From NCBI GenBank assembly GCA_010094045.1, contig ML986588.1:620001-684000 (forward strand): a DNA stretch of 64,000 nt, read 5' to 3'. The translations under genes were made by a program, and so were the position numbers. The notes below the pieces were generated by a model. It did not search any database. It worked only from the letters and a program-made list of their open reading frames with translations, and was not told the origin of the DNA. This stretch comes from Lojkania enalia. Taxonomy: Eukaryota > Ascomycota > Dothideomycetes > Pleosporales. Positions 10,536-24,737 of this stretch are shown here, one piece after another. Numbering within the stretch: position 1 is the stretch's first letter; each line of letters begins with the position of its first letter.

Positions 10536-11993
10536 TCAGTGCGCATGTCCGTTCCGTTCGTTATAGAGAGCCATATTGGCAAGCTCTACCTGAACCCGCA
10601 GGCTCTCGTTTTCGCTAGTCTTCTCTTCGATTTCTCTCGTGCGCTGCTCGAGCGCCTGTCGGAGCTCTTGAACCTCTCTCCGCAACCGTTCCAGTTCCGT
10701 CTCTTCTTGCTGGGTCACGGTCTTGAGCGCGTCATTGCATTGAGCGACCAGGATTGGGTCAATTTCTGGGTAGTTTCTTCTGCTCAACCCACCCCCGTTT
10801 TCGGCACCCTGCTCATGTCCATCTTCATGCTGCTGGTCACGGTCCGCCATTTCAATTTCATCCTCTTCTCTATCGCTGTCATTCATACCTTCGCCAATTT
10901 GCTGGCCTGCTGCCTTCCGCGCCCGCTTGATCTGTGCTCGAATATTATAAATGTCGCGTTTGAAGATCTGGATCCCTGGCAATCTCTCATTGAGAGCTTT
11001 GACCGTCCGTCCGACGCCTCTATCACGACCGTGCCCTTGCCCGCCCTTCCGTAGCATCTCTTGCTCAACAATCCTCCACACTAGACCGCCTCGCTCCAGG
11101 TTATTGATAGCATTACGTTCTCTATCTGGTAACTCAGTAAACTGTTCATCGTTCTCCTTCTCCTCGACATTGGATAGACCGTTGTTCACAGTGCCTAGCC
11201 TTTCTTTCTCCTCCTTAGCAGTGACGCCTCCCATGCCAACCCGGCCCCCTTGAACACCCCAAGTTCTCTTCCTTTGCATCGCCCACCCTTCCATGGATCG
11301 TCCCGGGTGATTGTGATTCGGCTCTCCAACTCTAAGCACCCAGAGCCCATCGTCCTGTTTCTTGCCCTCAACCCACATTCTGCATCCTGTCTTGTAACTC
11401 ACCCGATTCTTCCTAACCCTTGTCTCCGGCGTAAGTTTGTGTGTATTTTTTGGCGCACCATAGCATACACAGGCCAACTTTATTCGTGATCGGTTCTTTG
11501 CTGTGGTATTGATGCTCAGGGCGTAACCGTGCGCCGAGGCGTGCGATTGGGCATAGTCATGAAGGGCCTGCCAGGAAGGATGCGTGCTCGGTGTGGGCGG
11601 AAGCATGTCGAATTGTCCTGGAGGTGCAGCATTGATCATCGGGAGTGGGGCGGGCGTATGCTGGGAGCGCAATTGCGGCGCGAAATTCGAGCCTAAAGGG
11701 GCCTTGCTTTGGGAGCCAATTGGCGATCGGTCGCTAGAAATCGCATGTTCGAAGTGTATGCCATTGTTCTGCATATGAGAGTTCGTGGTCGCCACATGGC
11801 TGACATCGTTATGAGTTATGGTAGCTGGTCGATGGTGGAAGGTCGACAAGCCATGTTCGGCTGTGGGGTCAGTATGATGGCTGGAAGGAGAAAAGTCATG
11901 GAAATGAGCCACTGGAGTAGTTATGTCCGCAGGTATTGTGCTGTACACAGGCACGTCCTCCTCACCATTGTGGGAGTGAAGCGCTGGCGACAT
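10536..11993 (-). CDS. FAR1-type (WRKY-GCM1) zinc-finger protein with C-terminal coiled coil
   Basis: Intronless, 485 residues. The N-terminal 130 residues are low-complexity and His/Ser/Pro-rich. A FAR1-like DNA-binding domain follows at about residues 140-235: LHDYAQSHASAHGYALS, then LACVCYG, TGCRMWV and a terminal NHNHPG, giving the C-C-H-H zinc ligands. A middle region is acidic. The last 60 residues form a heptad-rich coiled coil (ELERLRREVQELRQALEQ) suited to dimerisation. The FAR1 domain descends from Mutator-like transposases; no transposase DDE or SWIM domain follows, so this is a stand-alone, probably domesticated nuclear DNA-binding protein. Its target is unknown. The + strand frames over the same region are shadows. 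Confidence 0.75.
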   Translation of the reverse strand: MSPALHSHNGEEDVPVYSTIPADITTPVAHFHDFSPSSHHTDPTAEHGLSTFHHRPATITHNDVSHVATTNSHMQNNGIHFEHAISSDRSPIGSQSKAPLGSNFAPQLRSQHTPAPLPMINAAPPGQFDMLPPTPSTHPSWQALHDYAQSHASAHGYALSINTTAKNRSRIKLACVCYGAPKNTHKLTPETRVRKNRVSYKTGCRMWVEGKKQDDGLWVLRVGEPNHNHPGRSMEGWAMQRKRTWGVQGGRVGMGGVTAKEEKERLGTVNNGLSNVEEKENDEQFTELPDRERNAINNLERGGLVWRIVEQEMLRKGGQGHGRDRGVGRTVKALNERLPGIQIFKRDIYNIRAQIKRARKAAGQQIGEGMNDSDREEDEIEMADRDQQHEDGHEQGAENGGGLSRRNYPEIDPILVAQCNDALKTVTQQEETELERLRREVQELRQALEQRTREIEEKTSENESLRVQVELANMALYNERNGHAH

Positions 11994-12258
11994 CCTGACG
12001 GGCAGAGTTGTGGATACGGAGCAGTGTGGGCCGTGGTTCCGAAGAAAGCCCTCGTTGACGCCAGGGCTCTTCTAGATTGATGCAGCTATAAGCGATCACG
12101 TGTATTTGCGCTGCTTGCACACACCTACGAACGAGAAGCCTTCGTTGTATTTCAGACAGATTTTAGCGCAACGACCTGAAAACAAACAATCATAATCCCT
12201 ACAAGCACTATTTATGTACTCTTATCATAATGCAAAGGAGGTATCCACCATCTCAAAA

Positions 12259-13998
12259 TCAAGACCGCTCCGTAATATCCACCCACATGTCGTTAATAAC
12301 CAGCAATCCCATAACATTGAAGACGGTCCAAGGCTGATAAGGATTGGTAATTGCGATATCAAAGTTTCGTATCAGCTCAAAGACCGCCTTGTGAATTTCA
12401 ATCAAGGCGACCACTCTGCCCACACACATCCATCTACCGTAGCCAAAGATCATATCGTTGACCTTATACATGCGAGCCAATCGATCTTTCTCTTCAGGAA
12501 CGCGCTCATCTACGAACCACCGCTCAGGTCGGAAGATTTCAGCATCTTCTCCATAGAGCGCTTTATTTAGTCTGTGCATGCCCCAGCTAGAGTAGCCGAT
12601 CATGGTACCGCCAGGGAGGAAGTATTCCTGGCCGTCAACGGTCACGGCATCGCCACCTTTCGGGACGACACGAGAGAATAAGTTGGTTACCGGTGGATAG
12701 ATCCTCATCGCCTCACGTATAACGGCACACATGTATGGCAGTCTCCGAGCGTCCGAGTCGGATATGATTTCTGGTGAAGCTGGTGCGATTCCTGCTTTAA
12801 CTGCTCCATCGATTTCTGCTTGTAGCTTCGTATAGACTCTAGGATGGCTCATCACGAACAGCAGTATGATGCGGAGAGATGCGGCTGTGGTGTCCGATCC
12901 TGCAAGAATCTGTTCAAAGACCTCCTGGAATAGATCATCGCCTGATATGCCGTGGCGGATAAAGGAAGAAAGCATGTCGGAACGCTCTTCGGTCGATTTG
13001 AGAAGGCGCTGTTGGATACTCTTTCGAGCTTCCCTGTGATTTTCAGTAAATGAAATAGGCATTAAATGTAAAAGAAGGGAGTGTCTTACGCCATCATTCT
13101 ACCAAATCCAGTGGCATCCTTCTCAGATGGGCTTATTGCAGGCCCGATTATCGGTAAGGTTCGAAGCCACCCGATACCCAGACCAAACGACAAGTTAGCA
13201 ATCATGAGTCCCTCTTCACTAGCTTTGAGATAGTTATTGATGTCCTGGTCAGCCTTTAGGTCACCAAATGCCTGGCCTAGGCCGACGTGACTGATTACAT
13301 CTAGAGTGAAGTATTGCATGACCTTGGCTAAGTTCATCGGTCTAGATGTGCCGGTCGATGCCGTAGGAGAGGCGTATTTACGAAACAAATCTACCAGCTC
13401 TTTAACATGGCTATCAATTGACGGTTCCAATTCAGGATTCTCTTTCCCGGCGTACTATTCTCATTAAACACCAATGTTGGTAAGTAGGTTGAGGGCCTTA
13501 CCCCTGCAGCCATCTTCTTCCGTCGCGCATCGTGCTTGATATTGTCGCACTCCGTAAAGACATTATCTTTGCCTGCCTCGAAGCGAGCAGCATGGTAGTA
13601 CCATTCTGCTCGTGTATACGGAGAACGCACAGCGTTGATATGCGCCCACAGTTCTGGCGAAGAAGTAATGAGATGATTTGGGGCTACGCGTGCGATGGGG
13701 CCTTTCTCCACGTTAGCCCCGAAATCCATTGTAGTACAGACCTGCTTTTTGATAGCTGTCTTGTCTTACCATATTTCTCGGTGGCTTCTCCATAATATCT
13801 ATGAGAATCGCCACTAATAACCGCCCTAGAATGCCAAAGCCACGATATGCCAGTACTAGTAGGCCCTTTGAAGTGCCTTAGGCGCCAGTACTGGTAAAAA
13901 CGAACCGCTAGGAGGTAAATGAGAGCGGCCGAGACTATCATAGACACTGGCCGCTGGAAAATATACGCTGGTAGCACGGTTGTCACCTCCGAATCCAT
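12259..13998 (-). CDS. Cytochrome P450 monooxygenase (pisatin demethylase-like group)
   Basis: Haem-thiolate monooxygenase, probably ER-anchored, 522 residues. Exons (minus): 13998-13770, 13701-13502, 13454-13090, 13033-12259; all phases join. An N-terminal membrane anchor sits at about 17-37 (VSMIVSAALIYLLAVRF). The I-helix oxygen-binding motif is AGSDTT near residue 309. The K-helix ExxR is in VIREAMRIYPP, and FRPERW gives the PERF-like motif. The haem loop is FGYGRWMCVG with Cys near 468; Trp replaces the usual Arg two places before Cys, a variation common in this fungal group. Substrate cannot be told. It is transcribed divergently from a methyltransferase 619 bases away, which hints at joint tailoring of a small molecule, but no backbone synthase is nearby. 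Confidence 0.9.
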
Positions 13999-14617
13999 GG
14001 TTTGATATGGGTTCTGGCCCTGAACGCCTGTCGCGAGCGGGGTATTATAAATGGCACTAACACTCTAGCCTAACTACAGTTTAGAATTAGCACGATCAAG
14101 CGATGGCGCCGCATTCTGCGGGTTGTTTCGGCATCAGGCATGGGGAAGCGAGTGGCTGAGGAGTTGAAGGCGACAAATGGTTTTACGGAATGATCCGAGA
14201 GTTAACGAGTTATCACCAAACGTGAGGATGTCGACTAGCGATTCCATAACGGGCCAGGCTTACTTGCATAGCCCAGGACGTTGCTTGGAAGAAGCCGACC
14301 GGATCTAGCCGTCTGCATTGCCCCTAGGATAGTTTCCCGCCGTCGCAACGTCCAACAAATGTGCATTCGGAAGCCCATGTGGAACAAGTGGCTCGGCGAC
14401 GGCATACTTCAACCTCATGTTGCCCATCTCGGTCTAATTTTCTCGTTTCCACCCATCTTTTCGCGAAATACACATCTACAGATACGAAGTGCGGGTCACC
14501 ATATCTATAACACATTTGCTTTTTCGGCATCAGCTCGAATCCTCATCAAGCCATTAGTAGATACATGCCTGAATGCACATCGGCAGCCTTCGTTAGCTCA
14601 CGGGTAAATCAATAATT
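13999..14617. promoter_or_regulatory. Shared divergent promoter region, P450 / methyltransferase
   Basis: 619 bases separate the start codons of the minus-strand P450 and the plus-strand methyltransferase. No coding signal is seen inside, so the region must hold both promoters. No specific operator palindrome was recognised by eye. Confidence 0.5.
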
Positions 14618-15879
14618 ATGGCGAGTGAGCACGGGACATCGACACCATCTGAGCCTATCACTCAAACTAGTCCTATCCCAGTAGTGAGTCCCTGCAGACA
14701 TATAAAGAGAGCAAAAGATCAGTATTATTGAGCGACCCAAAAGGAGCAAGATTTCGACACCTCTGATTCAGCATACGGCGATGACGATGACATATTAAGT
14801 GATACAACCTCGATTCCGTCAACCATCCTGCGACATCGCTATGAAAATGGTCGCAGATATCACAAGTTTCGCGAAGGCGAATACTGGGGTCCAAACGATG
14901 AACAGCAAAATGATCAGCTCGACATAGCGTAAGAACTCCGTTTATTGAACCACAACTCTGAAAGGTGCTGACTGCAGGACTCCAAGCCACCATATGTTCC
15001 TCATTCTCCTAGACAACAAACTCCATCTTGCTCCCATATCGGACCCCCAAAAGGTACTAGATCTAGGCTGTGGCACCGGAATATGGGCCATGTAAGTTTT
15101 CATCACTAGGTTGTCACTTATATCTTGCTTATCCTTTTTATCAAGTGATTTCGCCGACGAAAACCCCTCCGCAGAAGTCATTGGGGTAGATCTCTCTCCC
15201 ATCCAACCGTCCTTCACACCCCCGAACTGCAAATTCGAAATCGACGACGTGACGTCAGACTGGACCTACCCAACCTCTCATTTCGACCTAATAAACATTC
15301 GATCGCTCTACGGCAGCATCGCCGATTGGCCCGCTCTCTACCAGCAGATCTTTATCCACTTAAAGCCTGGAGGTTACTTCCACCAGCTAGAAATGTCGAT
15401 CCAATTCAAGTCCGATGACGGCAGTTTGGGATCCGATCACGTATTAAGTCAATGGTCCGACATTTTCCATGAAGCGGGCGAGAAGTTCGGAAAGAGTTTT
15501 AAAGCGGTGTATGACCTTGAGAAATGGGTAAAAGCCACCGGGTTCGAAAACGTAGTTGAGAGGTGGTACAAAGTGCCAGTTGGTGGGTGGAGCTCAGACC
15601 CGCATATGAGAGAGCTTGGGCGGTGGAACTTGCTGCATTGTACGCAGGGTGCAGAGGGGTGGGGTTTGTTTCTATTGACGAATGTTATGAAGTGGACGAT
15701 TGAGGAGGCCAAGGTTTTTATTGCGAAGTTTAGGCAAGGGCTGAGAGACAGGAGTGTACATGCATATTTTGAGGTGTGAGTACTCATTCTATCGCTGTAA
15801 TGATTGTTGGGATGCTAACTCTTTTGGTAGTCTTGTTTTATATGGGCAAAAACCTATTTTGGCTGGAAAAACATCATAG
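14618..15879 (+). CDS. SAM-dependent methyltransferase (LaeA/UMTA-like)
   Basis: Class I methyltransferase of the fungal LaeA-like type, 347 residues. Exons: 14618-14683, 14744-14928, 14978-15091, 15146-15775, 15831-15879. The SAM-binding motif I is [16 protein letters not shown], split by an intron. Motif II follows as [12 protein letters not shown], then [13 protein letters not shown] and the post-motif [14 protein letters not shown]. The N-terminal part carries the group signature [20 protein letters not shown], seen in many secondary-metabolism methyltransferases. The last short exon yields [12 protein letters not shown], matching the usual VVYGRKP-like end. LaeA itself is a global regulator, but most relatives of this type are pathway or orphan enzymes, so no regulatory role is claimed. 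It shares its promoter region with the divergent P450. Confidence 0.88.
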
Positions 15880-16251
15880 ATACGTTCTGTTGCATTCCTG
15901 CTGGGTAGGATTCCTTTGCGTTTCAGTCTATTTGCCATATAGGGCATCTCGTTATCTTAAATGGATCAAGAGCCACTTTTTGTTTCTGAAATAGTTTACG
16001 TGGCCAAATAACTGGAAGATATGGTATTAACATATGTATAGCCGAACCCCTGTATTATTAGGACTGTTTCAAAAATGGGATTGGTTGAATCAAAAGACGT
16101 TTTTGCATCAATCCACACATACATCTCTTGAAAACACTTCATTATTCATTACAGGTGTAGATTTTACGAGTCACATACGGGTATAACAATTTGAACCAAA
16201 AAGCGCCTCAGAGCTAAATTCAGGCCCAAGCACATACAGTGTAGCATTGCT
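15880..16251. other. Convergent intergenic spacer
   Basis: 372 bases between two converging genes, AT-rich; holds only the two 3' flanks as far as can be seen. Confidence 0.4.
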
Positions 16252-17717
16252 CTACGGAGCCTTTCCTAGCGTCTCTTTCATAGGGGTAGGCCCATTAGAC
16301 TCTGGAACTGGCATAGAACTCGGCTCCGGCAGATGGGAGACGGAAGGCATATCACCAATAGTCGCAGTGCGTGTGCTGTTAGCCTCTTTGCCATCGCTGA
16401 TAATAAGGGGAGGCCGAGGTTCATCCTTATCCTCGTTGCTGCCCTCACCCTTCCCGGGGAGCAGCGAATCGCCATCGTCTTTGAACGAGGAGGCACCACT
16501 AGCAAGGGCAGAATCTGGGTCTTCAGCAGCAAGCCTTTCTCTTTCAAGACGAGATTCTCGGCCTCGTTTATGGCAGTACCAGAAGACAAAAAGAAGAACT
16601 AGACTTTATCAGAATAGATCATGCGATAAGGCGAGTACAGGACAGGAGACTTACGGAAAACAGCAAGGCTCATCAATAGATTAGTACCTGTCATAAGGGC
16701 TGGAAATCTCAACTTCAAAAAGTTAAAGATGCTCTTGAGCATTGTTGCTACAGCGCCTTCCGCGGATATAAGTGATTTCAGGCTCGGGATTTTTGGTCGC
16801 TTAGACTTCTTTGAGGAAGTTCCCATACGCTGCTTGGCATCGAATCCTGGCTTCTCAGCCTGTGCAGCCAAGATTTCTGGCCCGAGTGCTGCGCTAATCT
16901 TCGCGGGCAGGCTCTTGACGAGATTCTGAAGGAATGGTGGGAGGTTGCCGTACATATTTTTCAGTTGATTTTCTGAGTCAGTGAGTAGCTTCTCGAGGTC
17001 ATTGTACGCTGTAGGGACGCCATTGACGAGATCCTTGAGAACGAGCTTGAACTTCTCAAGGAGCTCCTGTGACTCTTTGGAGAAGCTAAAAACGCGATTA
17101 TTTACTGCTGATAGGTTGAGCTGATCGAGAATCTCAGTGAGGTCTTGTTGTTCTTTCTCAAGTTCCCCTTCCGCGGACTTTGCAGCCCCTGCTGGGGAAT
17201 GAAGGTCATCCGCTGCCTTCGCTTTTCTCTTGTCCGCTATCCTATCTTTCTTCTTATCCTTGGCTTCCCTCTCGCTCTCCTTGTCCTTGTCCACACTCCT
17301 CTTGAACTTGTTGTGTGCAAGTTGAAAGTACGACATGACGCTCTTCCTCCTACTAATGCCGCCTCCTGTGGCTTTCTCCTTCTCCTTGCCTTCGGACTTG
17401 TTAGAGTCCTCTATATTGATTTCCGGGGGGCTCATTGGCAACGAAACCTTGACCGCTTCGTCGATCATTGCGTCCTGATCCTCGTCACCACTCTCCTTGC
17501 TCCTATTGTTTATCACTCTGGCGGGGCGTTCGGGAAGAGGAGGTGGAGTGCCTTCGGGCTCCCCTGCGATTGCAGCAAGGCGCTCAAGAAACCGTTGGTC
17601 TTCATCATCGAGGACTGGGGACGACGGGGACCCTCTATTAGAGGGATAGGCGACTTCTTCGGATTGCTTGGACTGACGCCGTGCTTTCTTGACATTGAAG
17701 TATGAGAGACCTGACAT
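16252..17717 (-). CDS. Fungal protein with charged N-terminus and one C-terminal membrane segment
   Basis: Two exons (17717-16655, 16598-16252), 469 residues; family not recognised by name. The N-terminal 200 residues are low-complexity and highly charged, with PPPLPERP, a KEKEKATGGG stretch and a Lys/Glu/Asp-rich coil around EREAKDKKKDRIADKRKAKA. The middle (about 200-340) is an ordered helical domain: LTEILDQLNLSAVNNRVFSF, LLEKFKLVLKDLVNGVPTAY and LPPFLQNLVKSLPAKISAAL. Across the splice site the reading becomes TNLLMSLAVFLLLFVFWYCH, a clear transmembrane helix followed by a basic stop-transfer KRGRE. The topology suggests a membrane-anchored protein with a large cytosolic N-terminus, perhaps ER or mitochondrial outer membrane. 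No enzyme motif is visible. Confidence 0.7.
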
Positions 17718-19260
17718 GGCACAGGTTGAGTTGGGTTTTCTAATGGTGCTTAGTGCTTAGTCGTATGCGATAGCCGCTGAAACTGCAACCCACATCTTTT
17801 TGCGGGGGCGGATTAAGTAGCGACGCTAAACTATTAAAAGCGGGCGGGATTTGCGTTGCACAGCGATTAAATGGAGTTCATCTAGCCGCTGCCAGGATTA
17901 TGAGGTTGATCTTAGGATTGTCGTCATCGACAGGGATGAGTTGCGGCTAGCCTACGCCGCAGGAGCCACAGCAGCCACAGTCACGTGCTCCTTTGCTTAT
18001 TGTATTTCTTCGTCTTCATCTTTCTACGAGACTAAGACAAACACCAATCGTACAAATTAATTAGATTCTAGACCGCGATCCAATCTCATAAATAAGCTGT
18101 GTTCTCCTTCGCTCCAGAAAACGAGGGAGATTGCACATGCATCAACACCCGTAAACCACCTCTTCAAAATCAGAGGCAGCGACTCCCGCACCGCTCTTAA
18201 TCGTTTCTGAAAGTATTTCCTCATGTTGGAGTATAGAATAGATGGTATCTTTGCATTAAGCGTTAACCGATGGAGAGTGCAAACAGCAACAACCGCGTGC
18301 CGTTAGTGCGCCAAATCTAGCAGCTCCTGATCACCCCCAGCTACTCTTGAACGACCTAGACTACTCACTGGTCTGCGACCTACCGCAGATTTCCTCAGTC
18401 CTATGATATCTATCGCACTCTGGAAACTGAGAAAAGAATATAATTGATTGGGGGTGCAAAACCGCCGCTACGGCGCGCTCTACGCCGCCTCAACCGATGT
18501 AAGGAAGTGATTGTGAGCATGTTTGACGGTGGCCTTTCACCGACTCAAAAAACAGCACGAGAGAAGTTTTATCGCTACCTTACTAGTACTAAGTGCCCAC
18601 ATCGTCTCCAGGGTGATAGTCTAGCTATTTACGTATAAAGAAACGCCCCCCCCCCCCAGCAAACTTCTCTAAAAACTCACTTCTCCCCACCTTCGAAACA
18701 ACAGCAACGTCCTCTTCCTCCACAATTGCTACTTTACTAGTAATTCAGAGGATTAGGCGACCCTAGCATATATCCGGACATTCTGAACGCCGACACTGCT
18801 GCGCTATTTCGAGTTGATCTCTTCCTGCATAAAAGCGCTCACCTTAGATGCTTCCTTCAAATCCAAACGAGGACACTGATAATCCCAGGACGGAAGGCGT
18901 CATACTCCGCCAGTTCAGCTCGAGTACTGCTATGTCTTCTCAAGCTCTGAGCCGACTTTGGTTAGTCATGTTACAACAGGAGGCATGTCGATTCGCACGG
19001 TAATGTTTCCCGGTACCATGCCAGGCAGCCTATGCTTCTGGTAGTATACTACTGGCCCATCATTGCTCCGATGCGCTTCTCGACGCACCTCCCCTTCTTT
19101 ATATCCTGCATGGAGATGCGCTAACACCGTGATAGGGCCCCGTTATTTATCGGCGGTGATGCTGGTAGGTGCAATATTTGGCTACATCAGTATCAAGACT
19201 AGACTGACTTGTTACATCACAGCCAATGATGGTGCTGATCTACTCCACTTCGACGATGAG
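17718..19260. other. 1.5 kb divergent intergenic region
   Basis: Lies between divergent genes and should hold both promoters. Contains a run of 12 C at 18646-18657. An open frame of about 50 codons starts at 18848 (MLPSNPNEDTDNPRTEGV) without a homologue I recognise. The last 200 bases upstream of 19261 look like 5' UTR, possibly with an intron ending ACATCACAG near 19220. Confidence 0.45.
18646..18657. repeat. Poly-C tract (12 C)
   Basis: Uninterrupted run of C in an intergenic region; unusual against the surrounding sequence and a likely site of read-length error. Confidence 0.9.
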
Positions 19261-20978
19261 ATGGCCGACACGCCAGCTTCTGCGCAAAAGAATCCACCAG
19301 CTGTAGATGACATTAATAACGATGATTATGCTGATGTGAGTTTCTTTCCTTCCATCGTGATCCAGGTGCTAATACAGCATAGGAGGATATGAACGACAGT
19401 GCCCTTGGTGGCATCAAGAAAGTTCACTCTGCTGACGACGATGAGGACGACGACGATATGGCTGATGACGAAGACGGTACCAGCGGGTTCAATGGCGAGG
19501 GCATGAATTTGACCACCACCCCTCGCAAGTCTCAGCCTGCCTTCTTTGAGCGATCCACCAAGGCCGCTGAGCGCGCAGCACAACGTTCTACTTTCGATGA
19601 GAACAATTCCTTTCTGCTGCTAGATAACCCCGGCCTTAATGTTCGCACTCCCTCCCGAGTTCCAGGTTGCTTTGGAAAGCGTGATCGAGGCAAGGGTGGA
19701 GCCCCTCCTGCGTACGCGAAGAGGGTCACTGCAGACTTGGACTCGGACGATGAACTGATGATGAACTTGAAAGATAGCGGCTTCAGCGACCAGCAGATTG
19801 CGGATCAGCTTGCCGACGAAGGACGTGTCCGCTATGATCGCAAGTCGATCTGTACCCGTATCTTTAGAATTCGAGAAAAGCAGGCCAAGCTCATGGATGA
19901 TATGCTTGAGCAGGGACTTGTTGAATGGCAGTATCCGGATGTCAGTAATTCCCCTCCGACCTCCTCACCCCAGTCATTCTCTTTCCGGATGGATCTAAAA
20001 TAGACATTGAGACTAACAATTATGTAGGACTCTCTCCTTATACAAGCTCACGAACTCGCCGAAGCAGAAATCAGCACCGAAATTGAACGCATTCGTTCGC
20101 AGCGCTTCCGCAAGGTCTCGGAACATATGCGCAAACTCAACAAAGACGCTAAGTGGTCCGCAAAAGCCTGTCACGACCGCTATACCGCTCTCATGGATGG
20201 TACAGCTAAGATCCCCTCACAACAACATGACGATCCTGAGGCTCGCCGCCGCGAACTTGAAGCTCGTCGCGCGGCCTTTGAGCGGGCCCGTCTGGAAGAG
20301 CGGCAAGTCCAAGAAGAGAAGGCCACTCGTGCTCAGAAGATCAAGGAGGAAGCGAGGCTGAGGAGTGCACAGAAGGCTGAACAAACGGCGCTTGCTAGGG
20401 AGCAGAAGCAGAAAGACAAGGCAGAGCGCGCGATGAAGCGTGCGGCCCAGCAACAGCTGAAAGCTGAACGTGCCGTAGCTAACAGAGTCGCGAAGAATAG
20501 TCGTCATGAACATCTCAAGGCAAAGAAGGTCGCGGAACTCGAAGATGAGGAGAATTACAGTAAAGCGCATGTCAACGAGTCTGGCATCAGTGTTGTTGAT
20601 CCCAAGAAGCCAGTCCCCGGTGAGAAGGATCCGCGTTCTCATCTCAGCCTAGAGGACCTAAAGAGGTTATGTGCGCACCGTGGTGTGAATTCGGAGGGCA
20701 AGAGTCGAGAGGAGCTTACCGGGCTGTTACAGTGTGTCGATGAGGCGTTCAGTCTCAATCAGCTCAAGGCTATGTGTCGTGCCAAGGGCCTCAATACTGC
20801 AGGTACTAAAGCTCAACAGCAGCAGCAGCTTGCCCTAGCTGAGGCGAGGAGTTATGCATCGTATGTTAAGGGCTTTGAGCGGGAGCAACCTATTGAAGGA
20901 GGTAAGGTCAAGTCTACGACTGAGTTGATCGATCTCGGATCAGGTGACGAGGACGAGGATGAGGCTATGCTGTACTAA
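19261..20978 (+). CDS. Nuclear-type protein with DNA-binding-like middle domain and SAP-like C-terminus
   Basis: Three exons (19261-19335, 19383-19940, 20028-20978), 527 residues. Residues 1-60 are acidic, with DDDEDDDDMADDEDG. A helical domain at about 130-190, SDDELMMNLKDSGFSDQQIA followed by CTRIFRIREKQAKLMDD, resembles the fungal DUF7626-type helix-turn-helix region. The next exon continues with a SANT-like WSAKACHDRYTALMDG. A long Arg/Glu/Ala coiled coil follows. The C-terminal part contains LSLEDLKRLCAHRGVNSEGK and then FSLNQLKAMCRAKGLNTAGT, two SAP-like helix pairs, a fold that often binds DNA. The composition points to a chromatin or transcription factor of fungal-specific type; no precise function is known to me. 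Family name is from memory and uncertain. Confidence 0.75.
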
Positions 20979-24006
<3,028 letters not shown>

Positions 24007-24132
24007 TATATGAGTGCTAATATACCAGGTAAACCTCGAGAGCAGCTGAACTATGCTGGCGGTATCCCATTATATGAGAAGGAGTGTAGAGAGGTGTTGG
24101 AAAACGGGTTCCAGGGCTTTATCACTGCATGA
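24007..24132 (+). other. Conserved BVMO tail beyond the in-frame TAG
   Basis: 41 open codons plus TGA in the frame of the preceding exon. Contains the family motif ANIPGKPRE and a typical end FQGFITA. Preservation of this tail with no further damage indicates that the TAG is very young or is bypassed. Confidence 0.8.
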
Positions 24133-24737
24133 GCTGTATGGTCATATTTTAGTTGTTTATAGCATACAGTAGCTAGAGTTCTCGGTGCTAATTGTTGTAG
24201 TTCATAAAGAACATCCGAGGTTAATAGGAGCGTGAACGTTGTGAAAGTTCAGTCTCACATGCTCGGGTTTTGTTGCGGCAGCTAGGGACTCGTCTATGTT
24301 GCTTGTAGATATAGTTTACATGACCGCCAGTTCGGCAACAGTTTTATCGAAACAGCACTTTAAATGCGATCTTCCTAATAAGAATTCCCTGATCTTCCAT
24401 GAAAATACATTGTTCTAACCGCCTCATTTAGTAATAGATTTTTTTTTTTTTTTTAGAAGGATCCAGGGACTTTTTTTTTTTTTTTTTTTTTTCAGAGAAT
24501 ATTGCTGATGTTTCTAAGTCACTTTGCACCTTGGCAGGTTACCTTCAATTTTACTCGCTTAGTAACATTACCTATATTTTAAAATCTACAAGAAGCCTAG
24601 GCGGGTCAGCGGTCAGGCTCGTGCACGAGTCGGCGCATCATGACGTTTTGAGCCGCTGACTGGTTCCTGAAGGTCGTCGATCAATCTTCTTCCCTCATGG
24701 AACTCTCGCGCCTCTACTTCAACTCGTTTGCTGTACC
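24133..24737. other. Intergenic with two poly-T tracts
   Basis: About 600 bases between the BVMO and the ABC1-type gene, AT-rich. Two T runs (24439-24454 and 24471-24492) are separated by a 16-base spacer. No exon is seen. Confidence 0.45.
24439..24492. repeat. Paired poly-T tracts
   Basis: Runs of 16 and 22 T flank AGAAGGATCCAGGGAC. Low complexity; could reflect a poly-A tailed insertion on the minus strand or simple slippage. Confidence 0.85.

Noticed and set aside
10452..11054. 200-codon plus-strand frame overlapping the FAR1-type gene
   Set aside because: Shadow of the coiled-coil end of the minus-strand gene; Phe/Leu/Ser-rich with no start context or domain.
24439..24492. Poly-T pair as the tail of a retrotransposon
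   Set aside because: No reverse transcriptase, target-site duplication or element body could be seen nearby.
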